Assembly (NCBI RefSeq): GCF_014836955.1
Contig: NZ_JACSPV010000002.1
Coordinates: 62,001-126,000 of the forward strand
Reading direction: 5' to 3'
Length of the DNA: 64,000 nucleotides
DNA from: Bacillus norwichensis
GTDB lineage: Bacteria; Bacillota; Bacilli; Bacillales; Bacillaceae_C
Position 1 is the first letter of the stretch. Each line of letters opens with the position of its first letter. Shown here piece after piece: positions 8,658-16,366 of the stretch. The position numbers were made by a program, and so were the translations under genes. The notes under the pieces were generated by a model, which worked only from the letters and a program-made list of their open reading frames with translations, did not search any database and had not been told where the DNA came from.

Positions 8658-8843
8658 ATGACCTTGCCAATTTGGTTGTATTTCGTTGTCGCAGGAATAT
8701 TTGTCAGTGCGTTTATGGCTATCAAAACAGCGCGTGAAGACCGTGAGTTTGAACAGGAATGGATTGAAAAAGAAGGAAAAGTCTACATTGAAAGAATGGA
8801 GGAAGAAAAGGAACGGAGAAAGCACGTTGAAACTGGAAGTTAA
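8658..8843 (+). CDS. yhaL: Sporulation-associated membrane protein YhaL
   Basis: 61 residues. One N-terminal transmembrane segment (about 3-21, LPIWLYFVVAGIFVSAFMA) is followed by a highly charged tail (WIEKEGKVYIERMEEEKERR). Both the layout and the IEKEG-Y-ERM motif match B. subtilis YhaL. The ATG at 8658 is preferred over one at 8640 because AAAGGAGA lies between them at proper spacing. It sits between yhaM and the convergent prsA, as in B. subtilis. Its molecular function is not known. Confidence 0.8.
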   Translation: MTLPIWLYFVVAGIFVSAFMAIKTAREDREFEQEWIEKEGKVYIERMEEEKERRKHVETGS

Positions 8844-8918
8844 ACAGATGCAGAGTGAAATCTATTGTTTCGAAATGTTCCCTCTTCAGTTAGACGAAAG
8901 GGATATTCATAAAAAATA

Positions 8919-8945
8919 AACCGGGCGGATGCCCGGTTATTATTT
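8919..8945. terminator. Bidirectional terminator between yhaL and prsA
   Basis: AACCGGGC and GCCCGGTT form a perfect 8-bp stem with a GGAT loop. A-rich bases precede it and TATTATTTTT follows, so it can stop transcription from both sides. The prsA stop codon is within 2 bases of the stem. Confidence 0.85.
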
Positions 8946-9854
8946 TTCTTCTTTATTATCAGATGCGCCCTCGTCTTCCTTCGGCTCGTTCAAAATTGGG
9001 TCAAAAGCTTCTTTCAGATCTTTGTCTTTCACTTTGATATCCGCTTTTTCGAGCTCTTTCTTTAATGTTTCTTGCATCATTTCAGGATCAAGTTTGGACA
9101 CTTTCAATTCATATTCGTACTGGTCTTTTACTTTATCAAAAGACTTCTTGTCTTTCTTTTCCTTGATGTTCGTTACTTGAATGATATGCCAGCCAAACTG
9201 TGTTTCCACAGGCTTGCTGATTTCGTCTTTTTTCAATTTGAAAGCCGCTTTTTTGAACGTTTCGTCCATTTGAGGATCGTCGATGGAAATTGTCCCCAAG
9301 TCCCCGCCTTGTTCATTTGCAGCTGTGTCCACAGAATATTTCTTTGCAACCTTAGCAAAGTCCTCACCTTTATCAAGCTTAGCTTTTACCTCATTTGCTG
9401 TTTTTTCATCATCAACTAAAATGTGTCGGGCAGTAATTTCCTTTTGTTTGTTCTCGTAATATTCTTTTACTTCTTTTTCAGAGACTTTAATGTCTTTAGC
9501 TGCTGCTTTTTCTTGAAGAAGGTTGACTTTCATGGACTGGCGGAAATCGTCTTCGTCTTTAAAGCCGCTTTGTAATAGGGCCATTTGGAATTGTGGCCCG
9601 AGCTGTTCTTTAAGCTCGTCCATTTTTTGGTCTACCTCTTTATCAGACACTTTGTATTCTTTGGAAAGAACTTTTTCGAAAACAAGCTGCTGAAGTGCTT
9701 GATCTCCATACTTATCTTTCATTGCTTCGTATAATTCGTCTTTTGTGACGTTTCCGGCTTTTGTTTTAGCAACTGTATCGCCGCCTTGGCCGCCGCATCC
9801 TGCAAGACCGACAATTCCTGCAGCTAAGGAAAGGGATAATACCCATTTTTTCAT
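8940..9854 (-). CDS. prsA: Peptidyl-prolyl isomerase lipoprotein PrsA (foldase)
   Basis: 304 residues. A lipoprotein signal MKKWVLSLSLAAGIVGLAGC has the lipobox cysteine at residue 20. A helical SurA-like N-domain follows, then a parvulin (PPIC) domain at about 137-227 (ITARHILVDDEKTANEVK, FAKVAKKYS, QGGDLG, FGWHIIQV), and a lysine/glutamate-rich C-terminal region. PrsA sits on the outer face of the membrane and folds exported proteins. The start at 9854 is chosen because AGGGAG is 9 bases away; an upstream in-frame TTG touches that site. In B. subtilis ScoC, whose gene lies nearby here, represses extracellular protease genes, so these loci share a secretion theme. Confidence 0.95.
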   Translation of the reverse strand: MKKWVLSLSLAAGIVGLAGCGGQGGDTVAKTKAGNVTKDELYEAMKDKYGDQALQQLVFEKVLSKEYKVSDKEVDQKMDELKEQLGPQFQMALLQSGFKDEDDFRQSMKVNLLQEKAAAKDIKVSEKEVKEYYENKQKEITARHILVDDEKTANEVKAKLDKGEDFAKVAKKYSVDTAANEQGGDLGTISIDDPQMDETFKKAAFKLKKDEISKPVETQFGWHIIQVTNIKEKKDKKSFDKVKDQYEYELKVSKLDPEMMQETLKKELEKADIKVKDKDLKEAFDPILNEPKEDEGASDNKEEK

Positions 9855-10033
9855 GTAAGCCAACTCCCTGTTTTTTATGTCTATGTTTATTCAATTTCTA
9901 CAAATCATACTATATCACAGATGGTTGAAGAAAAAAAACAATTTCCCGAAAATCTAAGAAATTGGGCGTTTGATTCACCCAACATGCCCGCCCGCTTCAT
10001 ATGCTATAGCGAAAAGCAAAGGAGGTTATTAAT

Positions 10034-10123
10034 ATGGGAGGATTTGGCCATGGCGGAGGTTTTGCGCTTATTGTAGTTCTGTTTATCTTGTTGATCATTG
10101 TTGGGGCAGCGTTTGTTTGGTAA
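10034..10123 (+). CDS. YjcZ-family sporulation peptide (29 aa)
   Basis: A 29-residue peptide: a glycine-rich head MGGFGHGGGF, then the hydrophobic run ALIVVLFILLIIVGAAFVW. This is the hallmark of the YjcZ/YhzE class of very small spore-associated membrane proteins in Bacilli. The ribosome site GGAGG is 8 bases before the ATG. A close paralogue lies 89 bases downstream. The role is unknown; members are made late in sporulation in B. subtilis and thought to associate with the spore coat or membrane. Confidence 0.85.
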   Translation: MGGFGHGGGFALIVVLFILLIIVGAAFVW

Positions 10124-10212
10124 AAACTTCTGAAAAACTGGGCGAATATCTAAGCATAAAAATATTGAGTGAATAGAATAAATGGTGAGGAAATGTTAGG
10201 AGGTGCATGTAA

Positions 10213-10305
10213 GTGAGCGGAGGCGCTGGATACGGAGCAGGTTTTGCTTTGATTGTAGTACTGTTCATCTTGTTAATCATCGTCGGAGCATCTTGGTTTT
10301 ACTAA
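10213..10305 (+). CDS. YjcZ-family sporulation peptide, second copy (30 aa)
   Basis: A 30-residue peptide MSGGAGYGAGF followed by ALIVVLFILLIIVG, identical across 14 residues to its upstream neighbour and ending ASWFY. The GTG start at 10213 is 7 bases after AGGAGGTG; the only nearby ATG is followed at once by a stop. It is a tandem duplicate of the 10034 gene, with divergence limited to the glycine-rich head and last residues. The unit ends in a strong terminator at 10341. Confidence 0.85.
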   Translation: MSGGAGYGAGFALIVVLFILLIIVGASWFY

Positions 10306-10340
10306 AATTAAAATATTGTTTAAAATCGTGACAGGAAATG

Positions 10341-10379
10341 AGGACGGTATCCACGCGGATGCCGTCCTTTCTTTTTTTT
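10341..10379 (+). terminator. Terminator after the yjcZ-type pair
   Basis: A 12-bp stem (AGGACGGTATCC with GGATGCCGTCCT, one T-G pair) has an ACGC loop and is followed by TTCTTTTTTTT. Confidence 0.9.
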
Positions 10380-10449
10380 CCTACTGAGTAAAGAAAGTAT
10401 AACTTGTGATGGGAATTGTATTCAAAGAAAGGCTTTTCTATGTCGAGGT

Positions 10450-10545
10450 CGACATATAGGCAGTACTAGCGCTACCGAAGCCTCAGGATGTGGCGGCTTG
10501 AGGCGGCAAGCGCCCAGCCTCGAGGTCACAAGCACTTTATATTAC
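10450..10545. repeat. Interspersed repeat family B, partial copy 1
   Basis: Contains the family core GAAGCCTCAGGATGTGGCGG at 10477 followed by CTTGAGGCGGC. It ends with GCGCCCAGCCTCGAGGTCAC, which also closes the copy near 53390 and is nearly the reverse complement of the end of the 124-bp unit at 13091-13338. It lies after the terminator at 10341-10379 in the gene-free stretch 10306-10855. Confidence 0.6.
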
Positions 10546-10792
10546 TTTACGCTTTTAGCGTTTTTAAGTATACAAAATTTCAATGTAAGAGGAGAAGAGC
10601 AAAATCGTAATCAATATATTGATGGTACGAAAAATTTTAGGGTGCCGCTCCTCAGGTATTTCCCGTTGAACACAGAGGGAATATGTTAAGTTATTAAAAA
10701 TATATAAAATAAAAATAGCAAATATGATAAACAACACCGGCAATCCGAATCTCCCCCCAACTATCTCATAAACATACGATAGCAAATTTTTC

Positions 10793-10858
10793 AAAAAAAA
10801 GACAGCATAAAAATGATGCTTCCATAAGTTTTCAGGAAACTTAATGAAAGCATCATTA
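10793..10858 (-). terminator. Terminator of the DUF3267 gene
   Basis: On the minus strand AATGATGCT pairs with AGCATCATT, with a smaller AAGTTT/AAACTT hairpin inside the loop. A T-rich stretch ending in eight T residues follows. It overlaps the stop codon of the gene. Confidence 0.75.
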
Positions 10859-11401
10859 TAGGTGATCATCTTCTACCAATATTTCGTAGCCATCATCATT
10901 TTCTTCAACCAGTGCATTTTTGGGTGTAAAGAAAAGTGTTTTAAAATAAAAAAGATCAAATGCTGATATCCCATTATGATATGCAAGCAAAATGGTAACA
11001 TAATGCCCAAATTGGGGAAAAAAGAAAATAGCCGCAATGAGCAGTGCATTCAGTGCAATAAATGGCAAAATGAGAGCCAATCCAAATTTCGCTTTAGGAA
11101 TTGGATACTCCACTTTTAAATCTATGACCGGTATAATACGAAAATACCGCTCGATTTCCCATCTCATATGTTTATAATAAGACATGATTGGTAGAATATG
11201 AAATAGTTTATGAATCGGATATAGTAAAATAAAACTACATAGAAAAATAAGGAAAAATTCATCATTGAATTCCCGGGCCGCAAATGTCTGCATTGTTACA
11301 TAGGACACGATAAAAACCAATATGGAAATCATGGCGGAAATAAAGAAACGCCGGAAAAAATGATATTTGTGATGCACATTGTAGGCTTTCCAACAATGCA
11401 T
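10856..11401 (-). CDS. DUF3267-like membrane protein
   Basis: 181 residues with about four hydrophobic segments (roughly 18-38, 46-62, 105-130 and 135-150). The architecture and the YPIHKLFHIL segment resemble DUF3267, a family of membrane zinc peptidase-like proteins whose motif is HExxH. Here that position reads HKLFH (64-68), with Lys in place of the catalytic Glu, so proteolytic activity is doubtful. The start at 11401 is set by AGGAGGG eight bases upstream; the frame is open further but lacks a site. It lies between the YjcZ-type genes and yhaI, where B. subtilis has yhaJ/yhaK; orthology with either was not established. Confidence 0.6.
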   Translation of the reverse strand: MHCWKAYNVHHKYHFFRRFFISAMISILVFIVSYVTMQTFAAREFNDEFFLIFLCSFILLYPIHKLFHILPIMSYYKHMRWEIERYFRIIPVIDLKVEYPIPKAKFGLALILPFIALNALLIAAIFFFPQFGHYVTILLAYHNGISAFDLFYFKTLFFTPKNALVEENDDGYEILVEDDHL

Positions 11402-11543
11402 GGCAACAGCCCTCCTGACTTGTTTAAGTTTCACTCATAATGTACGACGGATAGAAGGGAATTGCAATATAATTTTTAAGTTTTTTTGTTATAACATTAC
11501 AAATTGATGATTTCATGGATGATAAAAGCACGGAGGTATGAGA

Positions 11544-11876
11544 ATGGACGAATTGAAAGCGCGAATCGAAAGGATGGAATATCACCAAAAACTGTTGTTG
11601 AGCATGATCCAGCCAATGAACAAGGATTTCGATTTGCTTATTATTAAAAAAGGATTGTCTGAAAGGGAAGTAGAGGATTTTTCCCTGCTTTGTAAAGAAT
11701 TAACAGATGAGATGGAAAAGCAAAAAGCGGAAAAGTTTGTTTACCATTTTCCGCTTTTTAAACAATTCACTTCAAGGTTAAACGGGAAACTTAAGCCTAT
11801 AGAAACCATCCAAGCATGCTTGAATCAAAAGGTTTATCCTGAGCTAATGAAAATACTGTGGCTGAATATCAAATGA
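11544..11876 (+). CDS. yhaI: DUF1878 protein YhaI
   Basis: 110 residues, predicted all-helical. MDELKARIERMEYHQKLLLS at the N-terminus and LIIKKGLSEREVEDF, ELTDEMEKQKAEKFVYH and LNGKLKPIETIQACLNQ match the YhaI/DUF1878 family. It is a small soluble protein of unknown function. ATG 11544 is preferred to ATG 11538 because GGAGG at 11532 is 7 bases away from the former and only 1-2 from the latter. It converges on scoC, as in B. subtilis. Confidence 0.8.
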   Translation: MDELKARIERMEYHQKLLLSMIQPMNKDFDLLIIKKGLSEREVEDFSLLCKELTDEMEKQKAEKFVYHFPLFKQFTSRLNGKLKPIETIQACLNQKVYPELMKILWLNIK

Positions 11877-11885
11877 TATCCGATA

Positions 11886-12455
11886 TTATACGGCGTTGTT
11901 AATTTCAGCCTTTTCCAATCTTCTTTCCTCTTCAAAGAAATCGGATTCGAGGTTATTAAAAGATTTTTCGAAAATCTCCATAAAATCCTCCCCGTATATT
12001 TGCCTTACAATCGCCATCATCTCCATGGCTTCAGGCAGCTTACCATACAAATCTCTGAGAGGAGAAGCTCCAGTGAAAACTGAGTCAGCGCCGGGATCGT
12101 AGCAGTCGATCAATTCAAGCAAAAGATCTTCTCCAAGCTTAGTCAACTCCACGTACGTATTTCGTTTATCATGCTCTTTCTTTGAAAATTGAAGATATCC
12201 ACGCTCTGCCAGCTTTTTGGAAAAATTGAAGGCAGTGGAGACGTGCATGACACCAAATTTTGCAATATCTGAAATAGAGGCGCCTTTTAAATGATAGGCG
12301 ATCCATAAAATATGGTGTTCATTGATATTCAAATTATACGGCTTAATCCAATTCTGCCAGTCTTTCTCAATGGCTTTCCACAATGCTTTACTTAATTGGG
12401 CCATTCGTTGGCTGAAGATCATTGCTTCTTTGACGGAAACGTGTTTGCTTGCCAT
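11886..12455 (-). CDS. scoC: MarR-family transition-state regulator ScoC (Hpr)
   Basis: 189 residues. A winged helix of the MarR type spans about 40-120, with [20 protein letters not shown] as the recognition region and [19 protein letters not shown] as the wing. The C-terminal extension and overall length match ScoC, the repressor of extracellular proteases and of sporulation genes during the transition to stationary phase. The start at 12455 follows AAGCGGGGGAATAAA; the frame continues 20 codons upstream without a site. It stands between yhaI and yhaH as in B. subtilis. Confidence 0.92.
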   Translation of the reverse strand: MASKHVSVKEAMIFSQRMAQLSKALWKAIEKDWQNWIKPYNLNINEHHILWIAYHLKGASISDIAKFGVMHVSTAFNFSKKLAERGYLQFSKKEHDKRNTYVELTKLGEDLLLELIDCYDPGADSVFTGASPLRDLYGKLPEAMEMMAIVRQIYGEDFMEIFEKSFNNLESDFFEEERRLEKAEINNAV

Positions 12456-12600
12456 TTTATTCCCCCGCTTTAAAGATGTTTCTATTATTATGCAAAAAAA
12501 ATCATAAAAATGCAATCTGAAAAAAATTTGGAAAATTTCGAAAGAAATGTTTGAGAGAGAGGCAAGAGCGACTTTATTTGATCTCTTGCCTTGGATTCAA

Positions 12601-12978
12601 TCAGGAAGGGCGTATGACTCCTTTACCTTCTTCCAGCTTGTTCTCCAGCTCTGCAATTGTTTTTTGGATATTCTTAATTTCAGTTTGCATTGCTTCTTTC
12701 GTAGGCTCAATTTCATGCTGCCATTCTTCTACTGCCATTTTTACGTCGGTTGCCAGCTCTTTGATGATTTCTTTTCCATCGAGTGAAAGCTTCGTTACGG
12801 ATTCTTTTAAATCCGTTGCATTCTCTTTAAATTCACTGGCAATTTTAATCCATTCATCTTTCGAGTCCTTCATTTGCTTGCGCAGCTCCTTGCCCGAAAG
12901 TGGGGCATATAAAAGAGCGGCAGCTGCACCAACGGCTCCTCCTACAAATAGCCCATAAGTTAACATTTTTTTGTTCAT
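12601..12978 (-). CDS. yhaH: YtxH-domain protein YhaH
   Basis: 125 residues. A short N-terminal membrane or gas-vesicle-like segment (TYGLFVGGAVGAAAALLYAP, about 6-25) is followed by SGKELRKQMKDS, typical of the YtxH domain. A long amphipathic coiled-coil tail makes up the rest. It matches YhaH by length and by position next to scoC. YtxH proteins are linked to general stress response, but no activity is known. The ribosome site GGTGAGG precedes ATG 12978 by 4 bases. Confidence 0.85.
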   Translation of the reverse strand: MNKKMLTYGLFVGGAVGAAAALLYAPLSGKELRKQMKDSKDEWIKIASEFKENATDLKESVTKLSLDGKEIIKELATDVKMAVEEWQHEIEPTKEAMQTEIKNIQKTIAELENKLEEGKGVIRPS

Positions 12979-13090
12979 TGTTCCTCACCCTGTTCTTTTG
13001 TAAATATATTTCTGGATAAAAATAAACTCTCCTATTAATCACTTTACCCGAACTTGTTCATGTGCACACTTTTTTTGCATAAGTATATAG

Positions 13091-13338
13091 AAAAGCTGAA
13101 GCGCCTTGGTCAGCCCCGACAAGCACAAGACGGTTCCCGAGGAGGCAGTCTTTCAGTCACCACAGGGAACAGACTTGTGACCTCGAGGGGCTAGGCGCAG
13201 AAGCTGGACAAAAGAAAAGCTGAAGCGCCTTGGTCAGCCCCGACAAGCACAAGACGGTTCCCGAGGAGGCAGCCTTTCAGTCACCACAGGGAACAGACTT
13301 GTGACCTCGAGGGGCTAGGCGCAGAAGCTGGACAAAAG
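13091..13338. repeat. Perfectly phased tandem pair of a 124-bp intergenic repeat
   Basis: The unit starting AAAAGCTGAAGCGCCTTGG occurs at 13091 and again at 13215 with one visible difference (GCAGTC versus GCAGCC). Within a unit the ends are complementary: AGCGCC and CAGCCCC near the left can pair with GGGGCT and GGCGC near the right, and ACAAG near the left pairs with CTTGT near the right. So each unit can fold into a long hairpin. It fills most of the gene-free stretch 12979-13417. Confidence 0.9.
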
Positions 13339-13417
13339 AAAACCTACAGTCCTTTGCTCCAAGCAAGTACAAAAAAATTTGAAACTTCCTTTCCTTTTTA
13401 CGAAAGAAAGGATAGAG

Positions 13418-13621
13418 GTGGACAACTTGAATCTCATTCAGATTATTTTCCTCATTATGGGCACATTGATGCTCGTAGGCATGTTCTATAATGTTATTTT
13501 ATACCAACGCCCCGGTATTTATCCTCCAAAGAAGGTGTTGAGGGCTCGCGCAGGTTCTTTAGGAAGCATTGGTGGACTCTTGTTCATAATCGGTCTTTTA
13601 TTTTCCCTTTTTTCTAAGTAA
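13418..13621 (+). CDS. Small membrane protein of unknown function
   Basis: About 67 residues with two transmembrane segments: LIQIIFLIMGTLMLVGMFY and, after a YQRPGIYPPKK linker, GSLGSIGGLLFIIGLLFSL. I do not recognise a named family. GTG 13418 has AAAGGA 5 bases before it; TTG 13427 has GAGGTGG 5 bases before it and is an equal alternative. Immediately downstream is a bidirectional terminator shared with trpP. The reading frame extends to 13379 but that part is not preceded by a ribosome site. Confidence 0.65.
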   Translation: MDNLNLIQIIFLIMGTLMLVGMFYNVILYQRPGIYPPKKVLRARAGSLGSIGGLLFIIGLLFSLFSK

Positions 13622-13655
13622 AATAAGAACCCTCACCAAAGGCGGGGTTCTTATT
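13622..13655. terminator. Bidirectional terminator between 13418 gene and trpP
   Basis: AATAAGAACCC and GGGTTCTTATT form an 11-bp perfect stem, with A-rich and T-rich flanks on either side. Confidence 0.85.
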
Positions 13656-13660
13656 GACTT

Positions 13661-14182
13661 TTATGAAGCTTGCTGCATGAGATTTGTCCTTCTTAAAATT
13701 GTTTTTACAATTGGGAAAAGGACAAACATAGCGACTGCGTTCATGATCGTTGCAGGGATGACTACTGAACCGAATAATGCTGCAAACGGTCCTGGCAAGC
13801 CGACAATAAGATAAGCCGATGTGAGGAAGACTGTACCGGAAACAATTGTGCCGATCCCTGTAAGGATGGAGACTCCAATCAGGTTGGACATATTTTTTGC
13901 GATAAGCAAATAAAGTCCAAAGAAAACAAAGGCAGTAACCGGTTTGTCGATTAAGTTCGGAATAAGTCCTCCGGGAAAGCTTGAAGTAAGGCCTGCAAGT
14001 AATCCGGTGACTAAACCTAGTAAAAGCACGTTTTTCTTATCGGGGAAAAGTGCAATCCCCAAAAACATCATAGCCAGCATTGTGTCCGGCTTCATACCCA
14101 TATAAATTCCTGGCATAATAAAATGCAGGGCGGCGCCGATTGCAACAAATAACGATAAAACCACAAGCGTTCTAGTATTCAT
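13661..14182 (-). CDS. trpP: Tryptophan transporter TrpP
   Basis: 173 residues with five to six membrane segments, starting MNTRTLVVLSLFVAIGAALH. PGIYMGMKPDTMLAMMF and GGLIPNLIDKPVTAFVFF are characteristic of the TrpP (YhaG) family, the likely tryptophan importer of Bacilli. The ATG is preceded by the purine-rich GAAGAGGAGAG, which is both ribosome site and part of a TRAP-binding array. Control by tryptophan-activated TRAP is therefore expected, as for B. subtilis trpP. serC, the next gene in B. subtilis, is absent here. Confidence 0.92.
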   Translation of the reverse strand: MNTRTLVVLSLFVAIGAALHFIMPGIYMGMKPDTMLAMMFLGIALFPDKKNVLLLGLVTGLLAGLTSSFPGGLIPNLIDKPVTAFVFFGLYLLIAKNMSNLIGVSILTGIGTIVSGTVFLTSAYLIVGLPGPFAALFGSVVIPATIMNAVAMFVLFPIVKTILRRTNLMQQAS

Positions 14183-14188
14183 TTGTAA

Positions 14189-14216
14189 CTCTCCTCTTCT
14201 CTTCTAAACTCAACTC
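14189..14216 (-). promoter_or_regulatory. TRAP-binding (G/U)AG repeat array over the trpP ribosome site
   Basis: On the transcribed strand six triplets read GAG, GAG, UAG, GAG, GAG, GAG, each separated by exactly two bases (start-to-start 5 bases). The last three triplets form the purine-rich ribosome site of trpP. This spacing is what the TRAP ring requires, and in B. subtilis TRAP blocks trpP translation in this way. Bound TRAP would hide the Shine-Dalgarno sequence. Six triplets is fewer than the nine or more usual at B. subtilis sites. Confidence 0.8.
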
Positions 14217-14364
14217 GTAATGTCAATCCTGACATGCTCTGATGCTGCCAGCGAAAGATTAACAGTATTGTAGCATAATATTTTCTGAAAATGAAGCCTT
14301 TTTTCAGAGTAACGAAAGTATAAAATTTTTATCAGTTTACATTTCAAATATCTGATTTTCATGT

Positions 14365-14475
14365 CTAGCACCGGCGTAAAGGACGTACAAGTACGAGCGA
14401 AGCAACAGGATGTCCTAATGCCACTGAAGCGACAGGATGTGGCAGCTTGAGGGCGGCAGTCTGGCTGTGATGAGG
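14365..14475. repeat. Interspersed repeat family B, partial copy 2
   Basis: Contains GAAGCGACAGGATGTGGCAG at 14427 followed by CTTGAGGGCGGC, plus an upstream AACAGGATGTCCTAATGCC block. It sits in the gene-free stretch between trpP and hit (14217-14642). From 14476 to 14642 I see nothing else assignable. Confidence 0.65.
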
Positions 14476-14642
14476 GTTTAAGCCGATAAACAGGCACTCC
14501 CGCAAGTCGTTTTCCTTTTATCTCAATTGAAGATTGTCAACTAAATTCGCCATCCTGTTGCAACGTCCTATTGGCGCGGCTTGTACGTCGATAAATAGGA
14601 GCCTTTCAATTTTCTTAGTTGAGAGAGGAGCACGAATCTCTT

Positions 14643-15065
14643 TTATTTCAATCGGCTGGAAATAGCGGCTGCCATTTGTTGTAAATCTTCAGAAGTGTAT
14701 TCGGATTGATGGCTTACAAAACGTGTTGAAAAACCATCATTTGCATCGTATCTTGGGATTAAGTGCATATGGTAATGGAATACTTCCTGCCCAGCAAAAG
14801 AACCATTGTTGTTTAGCAGGTTCATGCCTTTCGCACCAAACTGATCTTTAATGGCATGGGCAATTTGGGGAACCGCAGAAAAAAGTTTGGCTGCAGTTTC
14901 TTCGTCCATTTCAAAAATATCTTCTTTATGTACTTTGGGGATGACAAGTGTATGTCCTTTTGTGATTTGGCTAATATCCAAAAAAGCCAGAATATCTTCG
15001 TTTTCAAAAATCTTTGCTGACGGAAGTTCTCCATTTACAATTTTACAAAAAATACAGTTGCTCAT
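14643..15065 (-). CDS. hit: HIT-family nucleotide-binding protein Hit
   Basis: 140 residues. CxxC (C4, C7) followed later by the histidine triad HYHMH at 97-101 and LIPR define a class of HIT proteins that hydrolyse or bind purine nucleoside phosphates (HINT-like); DILAFLDISQITKGHTLVIP is the typical core. ATG 15065 has GAGGTGG 7 bases upstream and is preferred over ATG 15071, which nearly touches it. It is divergent from ecsAB, as in B. subtilis. Confidence 0.92.
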   Translation of the reverse strand: MSNCIFCKIVNGELPSAKIFENEDILAFLDISQITKGHTLVIPKVHKEDIFEMDEETAAKLFSAVPQIAHAIKDQFGAKGMNLLNNNGSFAGQEVFHYHMHLIPRYDANDGFSTRFVSHQSEYTSEDLQQMAAAISSRLK

Positions 15066-15260
15066 GTCCATTCCACCTCGTATTGATATAATAGCTCATT
15101 TTATCATATGGGAAGGGGAACAACAAAAGTCAGCTTGGGCTATGGCAGGCTTAGATTGCAATTTCCTGGCACTAGTACTACTCTGTACGTTGCAAGCTCA
15201 TTTATAGTGTCAATAGCGGCACTTTCTGTTTTCCCCTGCGTTTGCTTTCGTAGACATAAT

Positions 15261-15292
15261 AAATGTGCAGAGCGATTAAGCTCTGCACATTT
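15261..15292. other. Perfect 12-bp inverted repeat in the hit-ecsA gap
   Basis: AAATGTGCAGAG pairs fully with CTCTGCACATTT across an 8-base loop. Neither side has a T-run, so it is not a normal intrinsic terminator; it could be an operator, a remnant terminator or an RNA structure. The remainder of the 550-base gap (15066-15616) shows no gene or named motif. Confidence 0.5.
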
Positions 15293-15616
15293 GAAGGTTT
15301 GCGGTTCAATTTGGAAAGTGTTCTTTATCTAAACCATCGGTTTATTTAAAGAAACGTTTGATCAACCTTATCATGCCCAACGCAATCATCCCCTTATGAG
15401 GTGTAGATTACAGTTCATGCAATTGATTTGACTTTCCGCGTTTACTGCAGTTAAGTGTCTACGACAACCACCCCAGCTTCGCTTTTTCCCGCTGCCTTCA
15501 AAATATATATTGTGCATTCTGGCAAGATCTATAAGAGGTAAAATCCACCAGTTGTTAGTGCTTGCACGATTGTTTTTTGTTACAATGAAATCAATTGAAC
15601 GAGAGGACGAATGAGA

Positions 15617-16366
15617 ATGTCTTTATTGGAAATTAAAAAACTTACTGGTGGCTATACAAAGAAGCCGGTGTTGAAGGATGTCTCTTTTTCCATGGAGAAA
15701 GGGAAGATCATCGGTTTAATCGGACTGAATGGGGCTGGAAAGAGTACAACCATTAAACATATTATCGGTTTGATGGAGCCGCGTTCAGGAAGTGTCGTTA
15801 TAAATGGTACGCAGTTGGAGGAAGACCTGGTCAAATATCGTAAGCAGTTTTCCTTTGTACCGGAAACACCGGTCCTGTATGATGAATTGACACTTGAGGA
15901 GCATTTGCAATTAACCGCAATGGCCTATGGATTATCGCAGGATACTTATGAATCAAGGGTTATGCCGCTGCTTAAAGAGTTTCGGTTGGATAAAAAATTG
16001 AAATGGTTTCCTGCCCATTTTTCCAAAGGTATGAAACAAAAAGTGATGATTATGTGTGCCTTTCTCATCGAACCGTCATTGTATATTATTGATGAGCCGT
16101 TTGTTGGGCTTGATCCGCTCGGAATTCAGTCGTTGCTTGAATTGATGGAAAAGATGAAGGATCAAGGGGCGGGTATATTGATGTCGACTCATATCCTGTC
16201 GACAGCCGAGCAATTTTGTGATGGATTCGTCATTTTGCATGATGGCATGGTTCGGGCAAAGGGGACTTTGGAAGAACTGCAAGAACAGTTTGGCATGCGT
16301 GGTGCAACTTTGAATGATATTTATATTCAATTGACAAAGGAAGAGCCTGATGAAGCAAATAAATGA
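15617..16366 (+). CDS. ecsA: ABC transporter ATP-binding protein EcsA
   Basis: 249 residues. Walker A GLNGAGKST (36-44), the signature-like FSKGMKQKVMIM, Walker B LYIIDEPFVGLDPLG and an H-loop in MSTHIL are all present. KWFPAHFSKGMKQKVMIMCA is characteristic of EcsA. EcsAB influences protein secretion, intramembrane proteolysis of anti-sigma factors and competence in B. subtilis. ATG 15617 is preferred to 15611 because it gives the conserved MSLLE start and proper spacing from GAGGA. Its end overlaps ecsB by 17 bases, indicating translational coupling. Confidence 0.95.
   Translation: MSLLEIKKLTGGYTKKPVLKDVSFSMEKGKIIGLIGLNGAGKSTTIKHIIGLMEPRSGSVVINGTQLEEDLVKYRKQFSFVPETPVLYDELTLEEHLQLTAMAYGLSQDTYESRVMPLLKEFRLDKKLKWFPAHFSKGMKQKVMIMCAFLIEPSLYIIDEPFVGLDPLGIQSLLELMEKMKDQGAGILMSTHILSTAEQFCDGFVILHDGMVRAKGTLEELQEQFGMRGATLNDIYIQLTKEEPDEANK

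Noticed and set aside
10564-10869. 101-codon minus-strand frame with hydrophobic stretches
   Set aside because: Its first third runs through the terminator of the DUF3267 gene and it has no ribosome site of its own.
12555-12590. GGCAAGAG/CTCTTGCC hairpin after yhaH as a terminator
   Set aside because: Stem is good, but the minus strand continues CTCTCTCTC with no T-run, so I did not list it as a terminator.
14210-14497. 95-codon minus-strand frame upstream of trpP
   Set aside because: It overlaps the TRAP leader and a family B repeat; its cysteine/arginine-rich translation looks like noise.
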